NCBI RefSeq assembly: GCF_002002925.1
Contig: NZ_CP019511.1
Location: 2,604,001-2,668,000 of the forward strand
From: Sphingomonas sp. LM7
GTDB taxonomy: Bacteria > Pseudomonadota > Alphaproteobacteria > Sphingomonadales > Sphingomonadaceae
DNA length: 64,000 nt
Direction of reading: 5' to 3'
Shown here: positions 1-9,989 of the stretch, piece by piece
Layout: every line of letters starts with the position of its first letter
Numbering within the stretch: the first letter of the stretch is position 1
The notes under the pieces: generated by a model
Databases searched by the model: none
The model's input: the letters and a program-made list of their open reading frames with translations, nothing else
Told to the model about the DNA's origin: nothing
Program-made: the position numbers and the translations under genes

Positions 1-1
1 G

Positions 2-877
2 GGGGCCGCGGTATTTCCCCTGCTGTTCCCCGCCGCGATGATCGCGACTCTCTTCGCGCGCTGGCTTGCCGGCGCGACCGCGAGCACTGTCTCGATCCTG
101 TTCGGCTGGTATTATCTCTATCCGGTCAAGAACAGCTTCCACTTCGAGACGTCGGCCCAGGCGGTCACGGTGGGATCGGTGATCATCGCCGCCGCGATCA
201 CCGTGGCGCTCGCCGAGATGTTCCGCCGTTCCGTCCACCGCGCGACTCAGGAGCGCGACCGCCAGATTGCGGAGCGTGAGCTGTTCCTCGAAGAGTTCGA
301 CCATCGCGTGAAGAACAACTTCACGCTGGTCGCGGCCCTGCTCGACATGCAGCGGCGGCGCGCCGGCGAAGGCGAGACGGCCGACGCGCTGACCAGCGCA
401 CTCGCCCGCGTGGAGAGTATCGCGCGCGCGCACCGCCACCTCTATCGCGGCGCGGCCACCCCCGGAACGGTCGATATGGCGAGCTATCTCCACGAGCTAT
501 GTACTGCGCTGGCGGACGCGCTGTTCCTGCGCGGCGCGATCACGATCGAATGCGGCTCGGACCATGCCGCGATCCCGCGCGACCGGGCGGTGTCGATCGG
601 GCTGGTCGTCAACGAACTCGTCACCAATGCCGCCAAGCACGCGTTCAAGGGGCGCGAGGGCGGCACGATCTCGGTACGCTTCGCGGCACACCCGCCGGGC
701 TGGCGGCTGATCGTCGCCGACAACGGGATGGGCATGAGCGCAGAGACGCGCGCAACGGGCCGGCCGGGCGGGCTCGGCCAGCGGCTGATCGACGGCTTCG
801 TGCGCCAGGCGCGCGGGACGATGCTCGTCGAAAGCGGAAGCGACGGCACCGTGGTGACGGTGGATCTGGCGGCCTGA
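2..877 (+). CDS. Sensor histidine kinase, HisKA_2 type, 5' end outside window
   Basis: The frame is open to the left edge, so the true start lies outside. An internal ATG at 38 is only a fallback. The visible N-terminus is hydrophobic, with probable membrane segments around residues 1-30 and 45-60 counted from that ATG. An H-box FDHRVKNNF follows (His89), typical of HisKA_2/HWE kinases, then an N-box NELVTNAAKHAF and G-box DNGMGM. This predicts an ATP-dependent autokinase that senses at the membrane and passes phosphate to a response regulator not in this window. The membrane part recalls DUF4118-type segments, but too little is visible to be sure. The next gene is convergent. Confidence 0.85.
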   Translation, partial: GAAVFPLLFPAAMIATLFARWLAGATASTVSILFGWYYLYPVKNSFHFETSAQAVTVGSVIIAAAITVALAEMFRRSVHRATQERDRQIAERELFLEEFDHRVKNNFTLVAALLDMQRRRAGEGETADALTSALARVESIARAHRHLYRGAATPGTVDMASYLHELCTALADALFLRGAITIECGSDHAAIPRDRAVSIGLVVNELVTNAAKHAFKGREGGTISVRFAAHPPGWRLIVADNGMGMSAETRATGRPGGLGQRLIDGFVRQARGTMLVESGSDGTVVTVDLAA

Positions 878-1229
878 CCCCCTGCGCCAGAGTCTTCACC
901 CGGTTGGATTCGATCGGCAATGGGATGCCGTTTCCCCGCCGCGGGGGTGTCTAGATGCGGCCTGACAACCGGCTTGAAATGTAGGATTTCGCTTGCTGGG
1001 ATCGACGCTCGGGCCACCTGGCCCTCGCTCTTTGACAGCCTCGATCCCGGCCGGAACGCGAACGCGCGTTGGTGCAACCTTTGATTTTCCGCACGGCCCC
1101 GCCGCCGCTGGAACATGCGCGACAGTGTGACCCTGGTGTGACCTTTGCGTTCGCAATGCGCCCCACCGCGACAGCCCTAGCGTCGACCAACCAGGGCTTC
1201 CAATCGAGTCGACCCCTTAGTGTCGAGAC
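878..1229. other. 352-bp intergenic gap between convergent genes
   Basis: No convincing reading frame is present. Short open frames here lack ribosome sites and family resemblance. It contains one copy of the recurrent AATGTAGGATTT motif (977-990). No clear terminator hairpin followed by T residues was seen. Confidence 0.5.
977..990 (+). repeat. AATGTAGGATTT motif, copy 1
   Basis: The sequence AAATGTAGGATTTC matches the core found at 11627-11640 (minus strand) and 54266-54279, with a one-mismatch copy near 49298. All lie between genes. Function unknown. Confidence 0.5.
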
Positions 1230-3008
1230 CTAGCCCAGCGCGTCGACCTGTTCGGCCAGCTCGAGCCAGCGCATTTCAGCCGCGTCTTTCTCCTCGCGCA
1301 GCTTGCCGATGCCGTCGCTCAGCTTCGCGAACTTGCCCGGATCGCGCGTATAGAGGTCGGGGTCGGCCATCGCCGCCTCGTCGCGCGCGATCTGCGCCTC
1401 GATCTCCTCGATCCGCTGGGGCAGCAGATCATAGTCGCGCTGGTCCTTGTAGCTGAGCTTGGTCGCCTTGGGCTTGGGCGCCTCGGCCGCGACCGCCTTG
1501 GCCGCCGCCTTTTTCGGCTCGGCGCGCGGGGTCCGGCGCGCTGCCCAATCAGCATAGCCACCCGCCACGACATCGACCTTGCCGCTGCCGTCCAGCCCCA
1601 GCGTCACCGTCACGGTGCGGTCGAGAAAGTCGCGATCGTGGCTGACGATCAGCACGGTGCCTTCGTAATCGGCGATGACTTCCTGGAGCAGGTCGAGCGT
1701 TTCGAGATCGAGATCGTTGGTCGGCTCGTCGAGCACCAGCAGGTTCGACGGCCGGGCAAACTCGCGCGCCAGCAACAGCCGCGAGCGTTCGCCGCCCGAA
1801 AGCGTGCCGATCCTCGCATCGGCAAGGCCGGGCTCGAACAGGAACTCCTTGAGATAGCCGTGGATGTGCTTCTTGACGCCGAGCACTTCGATCCACTCGC
1901 CGCCCTGGGTCAGCACGTCGCGCACCGTCTTGGCCGGGTCCATCAGGCTGCGCTGCTGGTCGATGATCACCCGGTCGATCGTCTTGGCCAGCCGCACGCT
2001 GCCCTCGTCCGGAGCCAGTTCGCCAGTCAACAGCTTGAGCAGCGTGGTCTTGCCCGCGCCGTTGGCGCCGACCACGCCGATCCGGTCGCCCTTGGTGACT
2101 CGCAGCGTCAGGTCCTTGATGATCGTGCGCTCGCCGAAGCGCTTGGTCACGCCCTTGACGTCGATCACCACCTTGGTCTGCGCGTCGTCGCTGCCGATCT
2201 GCAGCTTGGCGGCGCCCTGCGGCCCCATCATCGCGGCACGCTCCGCGCGCATGTCCTTCAATTTGGCGAGCCGGCCCATGTTGCGCCGGCGCCGGCCGGT
2301 CACTCCACGCAGCAGCCAATGCTCCTCTATCTTGAGCTTGGCATCGAGCCGCTGGGCGTTGCGTTCTTCCTCGGCATAGACGGTCTCGGTCCACGCCTCG
2401 AACCCGCCGAACCCGATCTCGGCGCGGCGGATCGCTCCGCGATCCAGCCACAGCGTCTGTTTGGTCAGCCGGGTCAGGAAGGTACGGTCGTGGCTGATTG
2501 CGATAAACGCGCCGTTATAGCGGCTGAGCCAGCTTTCCAGCCAGTCGATCGCGGCAATGTCGAGATGGTTGGTCGGCTCGTCCATCAGCAGCACGTCGGG
2601 ATTCTGCGCCAGCGCGCGCGCGATCGCGGCGCGGCGGCGCTCGCCGCCCGAAGCGGTCGCTGCGTCACGCCCCAGATCGATGCCGAGCTGACCTGCAATC
2701 GCTTCGGCTTCGTAGCGCTCGGGGGCATCGTCCCCGGCCAGCACGAAATCGAGCAGGGTTCCGAAACCCGCGACCTGCGGATCCTGTTCGAGCAGCACGA
2801 CATGCGTGCCCGGCACGATCGTACGCCGGCCCTCGTCGGGATCTACGCGGCCCGCGATCAGGCGCAGCAACGTCGACTTGCCCGCCCCGTTGCGCCCGAT
2901 CAGCGCCAGCCGGTCGCGTTCGCCGATATAGAGGTTAAGCTCGCGGAACAGCCAGCCGGAGCCCTGGACCAGTCCGAGGCCCTCATATGCAAGTACAGGT
3001 GCAGCCAT
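1230..3008 (-). CDS. uup: ABC-F family ATPase (Uup-like)
   Basis: This 592-residue soluble protein has two tandem ABC ATPase domains and no membrane segments, as in ABC-F proteins that act on ribosomes or branched DNA. The first Walker A is GRNGAGKST (residues 38-46), followed by SGGERRR and LLMDEPTNHLD. The second domain has GANGAGKTT, SGGERSR and LVLDEPTNDLD. The last ~90 residues are charged and helical with a lysine/alanine-rich linker, matching the C-terminal coiled coil typical of Uup. I chose the ATG at 3008, preceded by AGGTGG at five bases; a GTG at 3017 is in frame but lies inside that site. Transcribed alone, divergently from the PepSY operon. Confidence 0.9.
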   Translation of the reverse strand: MAAPVLAYEGLGLVQGSGWLFRELNLYIGERDRLALIGRNGAGKSTLLRLIAGRVDPDEGRRTIVPGTHVVLLEQDPQVAGFGTLLDFVLAGDDAPERYEAEAIAGQLGIDLGRDAATASGGERRRAAIARALAQNPDVLLMDEPTNHLDIAAIDWLESWLSRYNGAFIAISHDRTFLTRLTKQTLWLDRGAIRRAEIGFGGFEAWTETVYAEEERNAQRLDAKLKIEEHWLLRGVTGRRRRNMGRLAKLKDMRAERAAMMGPQGAAKLQIGSDDAQTKVVIDVKGVTKRFGERTIIKDLTLRVTKGDRIGVVGANGAGKTTLLKLLTGELAPDEGSVRLAKTIDRVIIDQQRSLMDPAKTVRDVLTQGGEWIEVLGVKKHIHGYLKEFLFEPGLADARIGTLSGGERSRLLLAREFARPSNLLVLDEPTNDLDLETLDLLQEVIADYEGTVLIVSHDRDFLDRTVTVTLGLDGSGKVDVVAGGYADWAARRTPRAEPKKAAAKAVAAEAPKPKATKLSYKDQRDYDLLPQRIEEIEAQIARDEAAMADPDLYTRDPGKFAKLSDGIGKLREEKDAAEMRWLELAEQVDALG

Positions 3009-3081
3009 GGCGGCCACCTAGGGGGCCAAGGCGCGCGCCGCAAGTTGCGCGGAGCTGACCGGCGCGTTCAGGGGCTATTCA

Positions 3082-3426
3082 ATGGCCGACCCCTATGCCA
3101 TGCGAATGAAGATGCTGGTTAAGCCTGTTTTATGCGCGTGCCTGGCAGCCCTCTCGCCTGTCGGGAGCGCCGACGCGCGCGCGCTTCACGAAGGGCAGGA
3201 CAGCAACCAGGAAGCCGCCAGCCAGCGCCGGCTGAAGGGGCAGAACCTGCCCGTGCGCGAGATCGAGCGCCGCGTGGTTCCCCGCATGCCCGGCGCGCAA
3301 TATCTCGGATTCGATTACGATCCCTCGACGGACATTTACACGCTCAAGTTCCTGCGCAATGGATCGGTGATCTGGGTGGATGCGGACGGGCGGACGGGCA
3401 ACATCATTCGGCGCACCGGCAATTGA
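3082..3426 (+). CDS. Secreted PepSY-like protein, first gene of a two-component operon
   Basis: A 114-residue protein with a signal peptide: short positive start, hydrophobic stretch near residues 12-27, and a likely cleavage after ADA. The mature part ends in a small beta-rich segment (YDPSTDIYTLKFLRNGSVI, then DADGRTG) resembling PepSY domains, which sit in the periplasm and are thought to modulate proteases or sensors. The ATG at 3082 has AGGGG seven bases upstream; in-frame ATGs at 3100 and 3106 are alternatives. The response regulator follows after 36 bp and the sensor kinase after that, so it may act as an accessory to the sensor or be a target of the system. Confidence 0.75.
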   Translation: MADPYAMRMKMLVKPVLCACLAALSPVGSADARALHEGQDSNQEAASQRRLKGQNLPVREIERRVVPRMPGAQYLGFDYDPSTDIYTLKFLRNGSVIWVDADGRTGNIIRRTGN

Positions 3427-3462
3427 GCGCGAACGAACGCGCTAGGGCACAGGGATAAAAGC

Positions 3463-4131
3463 ATGCGACTTCTCATCGTCGAGGACGAACCCAATCTCGG
3501 ACAGCAGCTTCGCAACGCGCTCGAAGGCGCTGGCTATGCAGTCGATCTCGCCACTGATGGCGAGGAAGGGCATTTCCTCGGCTCCACCGAACAATATGAT
3601 GCCGTGATCCTCGATCTTGGCCTCCCCGAGATCGACGGGCTGACCGTGCTCGATCGCTGGCGCAAGGAAGGCAAGACCACTCCGGTGCTCGTGCTCACCG
3701 CGCGCGACAGCTGGTCGGACAAGGTCGCCGGGCTCGATGCCGGCGCCGACGATTATGTCGCCAAGCCTTTCCAGACCGAGGAGCTGATCGCCCGCCTCCG
3801 CGCGCTGATCCGCCGCGCCTCGGGCAATGCGTCCGCAGAGCTGATCGCCGGCGACATCCGCCTCGACACGCGCAGCGGCAAGGTCACCAAGGCCGGCGAG
3901 CCGGTCAAGCTCACTGCGCAGGAATATAAGCTGCTCAGCTATCTGCTCCACCACAAGGGCAAGGTGGTCAGCCGCACCGAGCTGATCGAGCATATCTACG
4001 ATCAGGATTTCGATCGCGATTCGAACACGATCGAGGTTTTCGTCACGCGCATTCGCAAGAAGCTGGGTGCCGATGTGATCACCACCATCCGGGGCCTGGG
4101 CTACAGCCTCGAGGAACCTGCGGACGCCTGA
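3463..4131 (+). CDS. OmpR/PhoB-family response regulator
   Basis: A 222-residue regulator. The receiver domain carries the acidic pair in VEDEP (residues 6-10), phosphoacceptor Asp51 in ILDLGLP and Lys101 in AKPF. The C-terminal winged helix (about 128-218) contains LTAQEYKLLSYLLHHKGKVV and IRGLGYSLE, characteristic of OmpR-class DNA-binding domains. It is followed one base later by the ATG of its cognate sensor kinase, so the two are co-translated. Organisation with a PepSY gene resembles PhoP/PhoQ-like envelope-stress or cation-sensing systems, but the stimulus cannot be read from sequence. Confidence 0.93.
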   Translation: MRLLIVEDEPNLGQQLRNALEGAGYAVDLATDGEEGHFLGSTEQYDAVILDLGLPEIDGLTVLDRWRKEGKTTPVLVLTARDSWSDKVAGLDAGADDYVAKPFQTEELIARLRALIRRASGNASAELIAGDIRLDTRSGKVTKAGEPVKLTAQEYKLLSYLLHHKGKVVSRTELIEHIYDQDFDRDSNTIEVFVTRIRKKLGADVITTIRGLGYSLEEPADA

Positions 4132-4132
4132 G

Positions 4133-5587
4133 ATGGACACGCCCGGGGACAGCGTCCCGTCCGCCGTGAGCGACGACGCGGCCCCCGAGCCCCAGCCGCG
4201 GCATTATGCCCGCGCCACCGGCTCGGTGAGCCGGCGGATGATCCTGATCGCCAGCGCGTGGATCTTCGTGCTGCTCGTCGGCGGTGGGGTCGCGCTCGAT
4301 CGGGTGCTGACCACTGCGATCACGCGCAATTTCGACGAGCAGCTCGATTATCTGCTGACCTCGATGATCGTCTCGGCCGAACTGGGCCCGGGCGGCGAAG
4401 TGGTGCTCAACCGCGAGCTTGCCGACCAGCGCTTTCTCGAACCCGGCTCGGGCGCCTACTGGCAGATCAGCGGCAAGGGCTTCGAACCCTTCCCGTCGCG
4501 GTCGCTGTGGGACCGCAAGCTGCGCGTCAACCAGCGCCACGACGATCGCGAGCTGCACATCTACGACAGCGACGAATTCGTCGACAGGACCCCGCGCGCC
4601 GATCGCGACCCCAATGATCCCAACAACCAGATGCTGCGCGTCGCCGAGCGCGATCTCACGCTGCCCGGCTCGCCGATCCGCTGGAAGTTCCAGGTCGCGC
4701 AGAGCCGCGACGGCCTCGACGCGCAGATCGCCACCCTGCGGCGGACCCTGGTACGCAGCTTCGTGCTGCTCGGGCTCGGACTGATTGTCATGGTCGGGCT
4801 GCAGACCTGGTATGGACTGCTGCCGCTCCGGAAAGTGCGCAAGGAGATCGCCCGGCTGCGTGCCGGCAAGGCCAAGCGCATCGAGGACCGCATGCCCGCC
4901 GAGATCGCGCCGATGGTCGAGGAACTCAACGCGCTGGTCGAGCATAACGACCGCCAGGCCGAGGAGGCGCGGCGCCATGCCGGCAACCTCGCCCACGCGC
5001 TCAAGACGCCGCTCAGCGTGATCATGAACGCCGCCGCCGCGGGCCAGGACGACCTCGCCCCCACCGTGATCCGCGAGGCGCGGACAATGCGCCGCCAGAT
5101 CGACCATCACCTCGCCCGCGCCCGCGCCGTCGGCCGCCGCGGCAGCGCCCATAGCCGCGCGCAGGTCTGGCCGTCGATCGAGGCCGTCGAGCGCGCGGTG
5201 GCCCGGCTCTACCCCAATGTCCGCATCGACGTGGACGGGCAGAAGGACCTGATCGCGCATATCGAGCGCCAGGACCTCGACGACCTGCTCGGCAACCTTG
5301 TCGAGAACGCCGCCAAATATGGCGGCGGCAGCGTCTTCGTCACCGCCGGCGTCCAGGCCGGCTTCGTCGAGATCATGGTCGAGGACGACGGTCGCGGCAT
5401 CCCCGAGGCCGACCGCATCCGCATCTTCGATCGCGGCGTCCGGCTAGACAGCGGCAAGCCCGGCACCGGGCTGGGCCTCGCGATCGTCCGCGACGTGGCG
5501 GAAATCTATGACGGTACGGTCAGCCTCGAGGAGAGCGAGGATCTGGGCGGACTGCTCGTACGGCTGCGGCTGCCGGCGGCCGACTGA
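4133..5587 (+). CDS. Membrane sensor histidine kinase (PhoQ-like)
   Basis: A 484-residue kinase with one membrane helix near residues 36-56, a periplasmic sensor domain to about 205, and a second helix near 208-228. The dimerisation domain has the H-box NLAHALKTPLSVI (His288). The ATPase domain shows NLVENAAKYGGG, EDDGRGIP and GTGLGLAIV. It should autophosphorylate on His288 and transfer to Asp51 of the adjacent regulator. The start ATG is one base after the regulator stop. The periplasmic part is rich in Asp/Arg (DRDPNDPNN), as in some cation or peptide sensors; that functional link is speculative. Confidence 0.92.
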   Translation: MDTPGDSVPSAVSDDAAPEPQPRHYARATGSVSRRMILIASAWIFVLLVGGGVALDRVLTTAITRNFDEQLDYLLTSMIVSAELGPGGEVVLNRELADQRFLEPGSGAYWQISGKGFEPFPSRSLWDRKLRVNQRHDDRELHIYDSDEFVDRTPRADRDPNDPNNQMLRVAERDLTLPGSPIRWKFQVAQSRDGLDAQIATLRRTLVRSFVLLGLGLIVMVGLQTWYGLLPLRKVRKEIARLRAGKAKRIEDRMPAEIAPMVEELNALVEHNDRQAEEARRHAGNLAHALKTPLSVIMNAAAAGQDDLAPTVIREARTMRRQIDHHLARARAVGRRGSAHSRAQVWPSIEAVERAVARLYPNVRIDVDGQKDLIAHIERQDLDDLLGNLVENAAKYGGGSVFVTAGVQAGFVEIMVEDDGRGIPEADRIRIFDRGVRLDSGKPGTGLGLAIVRDVAEIYDGTVSLEESEDLGGLLVRLRLPAAD

Positions 5588-5769
5588 CTGCGTTTCGCCG
5601 ACTGCAACAAATTGAAATCTGCGTGCGACGAGCGACGGCGATAGCGGCATCGTCGATAGTCGCATCGCGCACCCGACTCCGCGGTGCGCGCTAGATACCG
5701 ACGCATTTACAGTTGCTTATACATTTCCTGCTAGCCTGCCCCGCGGGGGTCTGCATCAAGGAAGTGAGT

Positions 5770-6318
5770 ATGAGCACGATCAATTCGATGACCGCGGGCG
5801 CGATGCAGTCGCCGCGCACGCAAATGGACCAGCGCATCTCGGCGGCGGTCTCGACGGGGACGATATCTTCGACCGACAAGGCCGCGCTCGGCACTGCGCT
5901 CGATGCCATCGATTCGAGCCTCGCGGCCGAACGCGCCAGCGGCAGCAAGCCCAGCGGCGACATGAAGAGCCGCATCGACGGGCTGATCCAGCAGCAGGTC
6001 GAGAGCGGCGCCCTCACCGACGACCAGGCGAGCGAGCTGCAGAGCTTCTTCGCCGAAGGATCCGATGACCAGGACAAGGGCCCGGGCGGTCCCGGTGGAC
6101 CCGGCGGACCCGGCGGCCCACCGCCCGCGCGCCCCGCCGAAAAGGCATCGGAGGATACCGACGACACCAGCACGGTGAGCGATGCCGCCGCCACCAAGCT
6201 CGAAGCGCTGGAAGCATTCCTCGAACGGCTGCGTGCCAGCGAGACGAGCGCAACCGGCTATGGTGCCGCAAGCCAGAAGAGCACGGCGACCGGGCTGGTC
6301 CTCGATTCGCTGGCTTGA
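5770..6318 (+). CDS. Hypothetical protein with Gly-Gly-Pro repeat linker
   Basis: A 182-residue protein I do not recognise. The start at 5770 has a strong AAGGAAG site; an in-frame ATG at 5713 would add 19 unlikely residues. There is no signal peptide or membrane segment. The N-terminal ~95 residues are Ser/Thr/Ala-rich and probably helical, with two similar segments containing ISSTDKAALGTALDAID and ALTDDQASELQSFF. These resemble short helical modules of EF-hand-like or secreted low-complexity proteins, without calcium-loop residues. A run of GPGGPGG repeats (about 6081-6120) separates it from an acidic helical C-terminus. Transcribed alone after the two-component operon. Confidence 0.6.
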   Translation: MSTINSMTAGAMQSPRTQMDQRISAAVSTGTISSTDKAALGTALDAIDSSLAAERASGSKPSGDMKSRIDGLIQQQVESGALTDDQASELQSFFAEGSDDQDKGPGGPGGPGGPGGPPPARPAEKASEDTDDTSTVSDAAATKLEALEAFLERLRASETSATGYGAASQKSTATGLVLDSLA

Positions 6319-6376
6319 ACGAGCAATATCGCGCGCGCGGCGGGGGATAGGTGAGGCTTCCTGCTTCCCCTCGTCA

Positions 6377-6395
6377 CCCCGGCCCTGAGCCGGGG
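6377..6395. repeat. REP-like palindrome (CCCCGGC-N5-GCCGGGG)
   Basis: A perfect 7-bp stem with flanking GTCA and TCCCGC, the form of abundant small palindromes in sphingomonad intergenic DNA. It lies between convergent genes and could also end transcription. Confidence 0.6.
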
Positions 6396-6436
6396 TCCCG
6401 CTGCCTTCGGGCTGTTCGCAGGAAGCGGCTTCCGGC

Positions 6437-7423
6437 CTAAAGCGAGCGCATCGCCTCCGCGGCGATCGTCAGGCTCTTCCTGCGTGCGTCATGATCGAAC
6501 ATAGCGCTGGTCAGCATCAGCTCGTCCGCGCCCGTCCGCGCCACGAACGCCGCGATCTGCGAACGCACCGTCTCCGGCCCGCCGATCGCGCTCGCCGACA
6601 GCACTTGCCCGAGCATGGCATTGCCCTGCGCCCCGAGCGTCTCGCGATAGCCGTGCACCGGCGGCGGCAGCTGGATGCCGCGCCCGGTGCGGATCGCGAC
6701 GAACGCCTGTTGCTGCGAACTGGCGAGATATTCCGCCTCGTCGTCGCTGTCGGCGCCGAAGACGTTGAAGCCCAGCATCAGATGCGGCCTGGCCAGCGCC
6801 GCCGAGGGCCGGAAATTGCGGCGATAGACGTCGATCGCCTCGTCGAGCAGCCCGGGCGCGAAATGCGAGGCGAAGGCATAGGGCAGTCCCAGCGCCGCCG
6901 CCAATTGCGCGCCGAACAGGCTCGATCCGAGAATCCACAACGCGACGTCGGCGCCCGCGCCCGGCGTCGCGCGGATCCCGGTGCGCCCGTCATCGGCGAA
7001 ATAGCTCTGCAGCTCGACCACATCCTGGGGGAACTCGTTTCCGTCGCCGCCCATCCCCCGGCGGATCGCGGCCGACACGCGCTGGTCCGATCCGGGGGCG
7101 CGGCCCAGCCCCAGATCGACGCGTCCGGGAAACAGCGCGTCGAGCGTTCCGAATTGCTCGGCCACCTGCAGCGGCGAGTGATTGGGCAGCATGATCCCGC
7201 CTGCGCCGACGCGGATTGTCGACGTCGCGGCGCCAACATGGCCGATCACCACTGCCGTGGCGGCACTGGCAATGCCTTCCATGCCGTGATGCTCGGCAAC
7301 CCAATAGCGCGTGAAGCCCAGCGTCTCGGCGTGCCGCGCGAGATCGGCGGCGTTGGCGAGCGCCTGGGCGGCGTTCCCGCCCTGAACGATGGGAACGAGG
7401 TCTAGCAGCGAATAAGCAGTCAT
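6437..7423 (-). CDS. LLM-class flavin-dependent oxidoreductase (luciferase-like)
   Basis: A 328-residue TIM-barrel protein of the bacterial luciferase-like superfamily. Family signatures include [45 protein letters not shown] and WILGSS. This most resembles the MsnO8-type subgroup, whose members are FMNH2-dependent monooxygenases or oxidoreductases with mostly unknown substrates. I placed the start at the ATG at 7423, where homology to [12 protein letters not shown] N-termini begins; a GTG at 7453 would add ten residues. It is convergent with the preceding gene and 72 bp downstream of the subtilase stop on the same strand. Confidence 0.85.
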   Translation of the reverse strand: MTAYSLLDLVPIVQGGNAAQALANAADLARHAETLGFTRYWVAEHHGMEGIASAATAVVIGHVGAATSTIRVGAGGIMLPNHSPLQVAEQFGTLDALFPGRVDLGLGRAPGSDQRVSAAIRRGMGGDGNEFPQDVVELQSYFADDGRTGIRATPGAGADVALWILGSSLFGAQLAAALGLPYAFASHFAPGLLDEAIDVYRRNFRPSAALARPHLMLGFNVFGADSDDEAEYLASSQQQAFVAIRTGRGIQLPPPVHGYRETLGAQGNAMLGQVLSASAIGGPETVRSQIAAFVARTGADELMLTSAMFDHDARRKSLTIAAEAMRSL

Positions 7424-7494
7424 GCCCGGGAAGATGGGTGGCGCATGCCCCACGCGCCACCCGAAGCTTTGCTTTCAGCCGGCAAAGGCGTTTC

Positions 7495-9864
7495 TCAGAA
7501 CCCCAGGGTCAGCCGCACTGCGCCACCCTTGTCGCTGGCAAGCGACGCGTAGTTTCCGGGATTCCGGCGAAGGAACAGGTTGCTGCTCAGCGTGCCGCCC
7601 ACCAGCGGCCAGCTGTAGCGCAGCTCGTAATCGACTTCCCGACCCTCGGGCGCGAGATTGAGGAAGCCCCGATCCCACGCGCTTACCGCCATGGTCGAAT
7701 AATCCCAGTCCGCCGGGAGCGCGATGCCGATCCCGCCCTGCGCGACGCGCAGCGGCTGGGCGATGCGCAAGCCGAAGCTATCGGCGCGCGCGAAGATCCC
7801 GTCCTTGCCGATATCCGCCGCAAAGGCATTGGTGCGGATCGTGCCGCCGCCTTCGACGCCGCTGCGCAGCTTGGCACTAGTCCGGCCCTGGCGCATCGAG
7901 CCGCCGAGCGACCAGCCCTCGCCCATCTCGTAGCGCATCCCCAGATCGACGAAATCGCTGTCGGCCCGCGCCGCGCCGAGGCCGCCGCTGAACCTCGCAC
8001 CGAGCACGGTGTCGCGCTCGCTCAGCCTGGTCAGCGACACGCCGATCCGCAAATCTCCCAGGCTGCGGTCGAGCCCCAGCGTGGTACGCCAATAGCCCGA
8101 TCGCTGCGCCTCCCAGCGGAGCGCCGCAAACTGGGTATCGCGCCGGCTGAGCACCTGCCCCTGCTCCTGCGCCAGGCTGACGCCCCAGTGCCCGAGCGAC
8201 TGGCGCACCGCCATCGAACCAGTCACATCGACATCGAATCCCGCGCTGTGCAGCGGATCGCGCGCGACGAGGAAGGCGGGCTCGTCGCGTCCGGCCAGGC
8301 GCGCGGTGAGCGTGTTGCCGCTCTCCGATGCACCGATCGCGAACTGCGCCTTGCTGCCCAGCCGGCCGCTCACCGTCGCGGCGAGCATCCGCGCGACGCC
8401 CGCATCGCGGGTGCCGATCCCGAGCCGCTCGATCCGGATCGAATCGCGCGTCGGCACCAGCGACACTGCGACGCTCAGGTCGCGCATGCCTACCGAGAAG
8501 CTGCGCTGCTGCGTCGCCATCAGCGCCGGCAGTCGCCGCGCCGGGCCCTGGCGAACGATCGTGCGCGCCAGTTCGGTCGCAAAGGCCCGATCGAACGAAT
8601 CGAGCACCACCGCACCGAGCGCGCCTTGCCGCGCATCGCCCATCGGCGCCGACAGCGCGCCGTTGACGCCGGTCGAAACCACCCCGGTCGATCCGGCCAG
8701 CGACGTCGTGCCGACCGGCTGGAAGGCACGCGTCAGATCGAGCACGCCGCGGCCATAGACCGGGTCCGTCCCCGGTGCGCCGACATCGCGCGCCGTGGCG
8801 TAGAGCAGCTGGACGATCTGCGCGCCGGTAAGGTTGGGAAAGGCTTGTGCGAGCAACGCCACTGCGCCGGCGATCTGCGGCGCCGAGAAGGACGTGCCCG
8901 ACCACAACAGCGGCGCGTTGTTCTCGTCCGGCGCCCGCACGCGCTCACCCAGCGCGGCAAGGAAGGTGTTGGCCCCCGTCCCGGCGCGGTTGCTGAAGCT
9001 GGAAATCTGGTCGCCGGTGCCGACCGATCCGGCGATGATGACGAGACCGCGCGCGCCGGCGCTCGCCGCTGCGCCGCCAGCAAACGGATCGGGATTGACG
9101 CCCTCGGCCTTTTCGCCGTCGTTGCCCGCCGAGATGACGATGACGATCCCCGCCGCGGTCGCGTCGCTGATCGCGCGGAGCAGCCGGGCATTGGGCGGAT
9201 CGCCGCCGAGCGAGATGTTCACCACGCGCGCGCCGCCAATCCGCGCCGCGTCGAGACCCGCGGCGATGGCGCTATCGCCAAAGCTGCAGCCGCCGTCTTC
9301 GCTCGTATCGGCGCAGCTGCCCGGCGTGTCGGCGCGCGCGACGATCAGCTGCGCGTCGAAGGCGACGCCGTGCGTGCCGGCATCGTTGCGACGGCCGGCG
9401 ATGGTGAAGGCAACCGCGGTGCCGTGCCCGCCTTCATCGTCGATGCTGCCATTGCCTGCCGCGGCGATCGACGTGCCGGCAATGCGGCAGCTTCCGGTTC
9501 CGATGCCGCCCGAGCAATCGCCGAACTCGGCGCTCTGCAAGTCGATGCCGCTGTCGATCACGCCGACGCGGACGCCCGCGCCGGTGCCGCCATGATTGTA
9601 CGCGGTGAGCGCGTTCATCGAGATCGCGCCCGCGGTCGCCCGATATTCGGCAGTGTCGTAATTCGCCATGGGCGTCGGTGCCGGAGTCGGCACGGGCGTG
9701 GGCGTAGGAACCGGAGTCGGCGTGGGGGCGGGCGCCGGGGCCGGGACGGGTGCCGGGATCGGCGCAGGCCGGCTGCTGCCGCCCCCGCCGCCGCATGCGG
9801 CGAGCCCCAGCAAGCTGCCGATCGCGACGCCGTGCATCAATCGCGCGTGGAAAACCGCTCGCAT
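7495..9864 (-). CDS. Subtilisin-family (S8) serine protease lipoprotein with C-terminal barrel-like domain
   Basis: A 789-residue exported protease. A lipoprotein signal ends at LAAC (Cys24), followed by a glycine run and a ~35-residue Pro/Ala/Thr spacer (residues 33-65). The S8 domain carries the triad Asp104 (GVIDSGI), His147 (GHGTAVAF) and Ser325 ([11 protein letters not shown]), with oxyanion Asn248 in SAGND. The last ~390 residues are beta-rich, alternate polar and hydrophobic residues, and end in phenylalanine (RLTLGF), as in an outer-membrane barrel or autotransporter-like domain. Lipidation plus a barrel is unusual for one polypeptide. AAGGAT precedes the ATG. It is divergent from the nucleotidase gene. 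Confidence 0.88.
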   Translation of the reverse strand: MRAVFHARLMHGVAIGSLLGLAACGGGGGSSRPAPIPAPVPAPAPAPTPTPVPTPTPVPTPAPTPMANYDTAEYRATAGAISMNALTAYNHGGTGAGVRVGVIDSGIDLQSAEFGDCSGGIGTGSCRIAGTSIAAAGNGSIDDEGGHGTAVAFTIAGRRNDAGTHGVAFDAQLIVARADTPGSCADTSEDGGCSFGDSAIAAGLDAARIGGARVVNISLGGDPPNARLLRAISDATAAGIVIVISAGNDGEKAEGVNPDPFAGGAAASAGARGLVIIAGSVGTGDQISSFSNRAGTGANTFLAALGERVRAPDENNAPLLWSGTSFSAPQIAGAVALLAQAFPNLTGAQIVQLLYATARDVGAPGTDPVYGRGVLDLTRAFQPVGTTSLAGSTGVVSTGVNGALSAPMGDARQGALGAVVLDSFDRAFATELARTIVRQGPARRLPALMATQQRSFSVGMRDLSVAVSLVPTRDSIRIERLGIGTRDAGVARMLAATVSGRLGSKAQFAIGASESGNTLTARLAGRDEPAFLVARDPLHSAGFDVDVTGSMAVRQSLGHWGVSLAQEQGQVLSRRDTQFAALRWEAQRSGYWRTTLGLDRSLGDLRIGVSLTRLSERDTVLGARFSGGLGAARADSDFVDLGMRYEMGEGWSLGGSMRQGRTSAKLRSGVEGGGTIRTNAFAADIGKDGIFARADSFGLRIAQPLRVAQGGIGIALPADWDYSTMAVSAWDRGFLNLAPEGREVDYELRYSWPLVGGTLSSNLFLRRNPGNYASLASDKGGAVRLTLGF

Positions 9865-9989
9865 ATCGCTGATCCTTGTTGGGCCATGCCCGGCGGCGCA
9901 GATAGATTATGCAGCCTTTACCGAGCGTTAACTCTGATCCACCCTGCCGCCTTGCAGCACCGGCGTCCACTCCGTAGAGCCCCGGTCCG

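Noticed and set aside
9668..9770. Tandem GGAGTCGGC-type repeats as a CRISPR or satellite
   Set aside because: They are codons of a Pro-rich linker in the subtilase.
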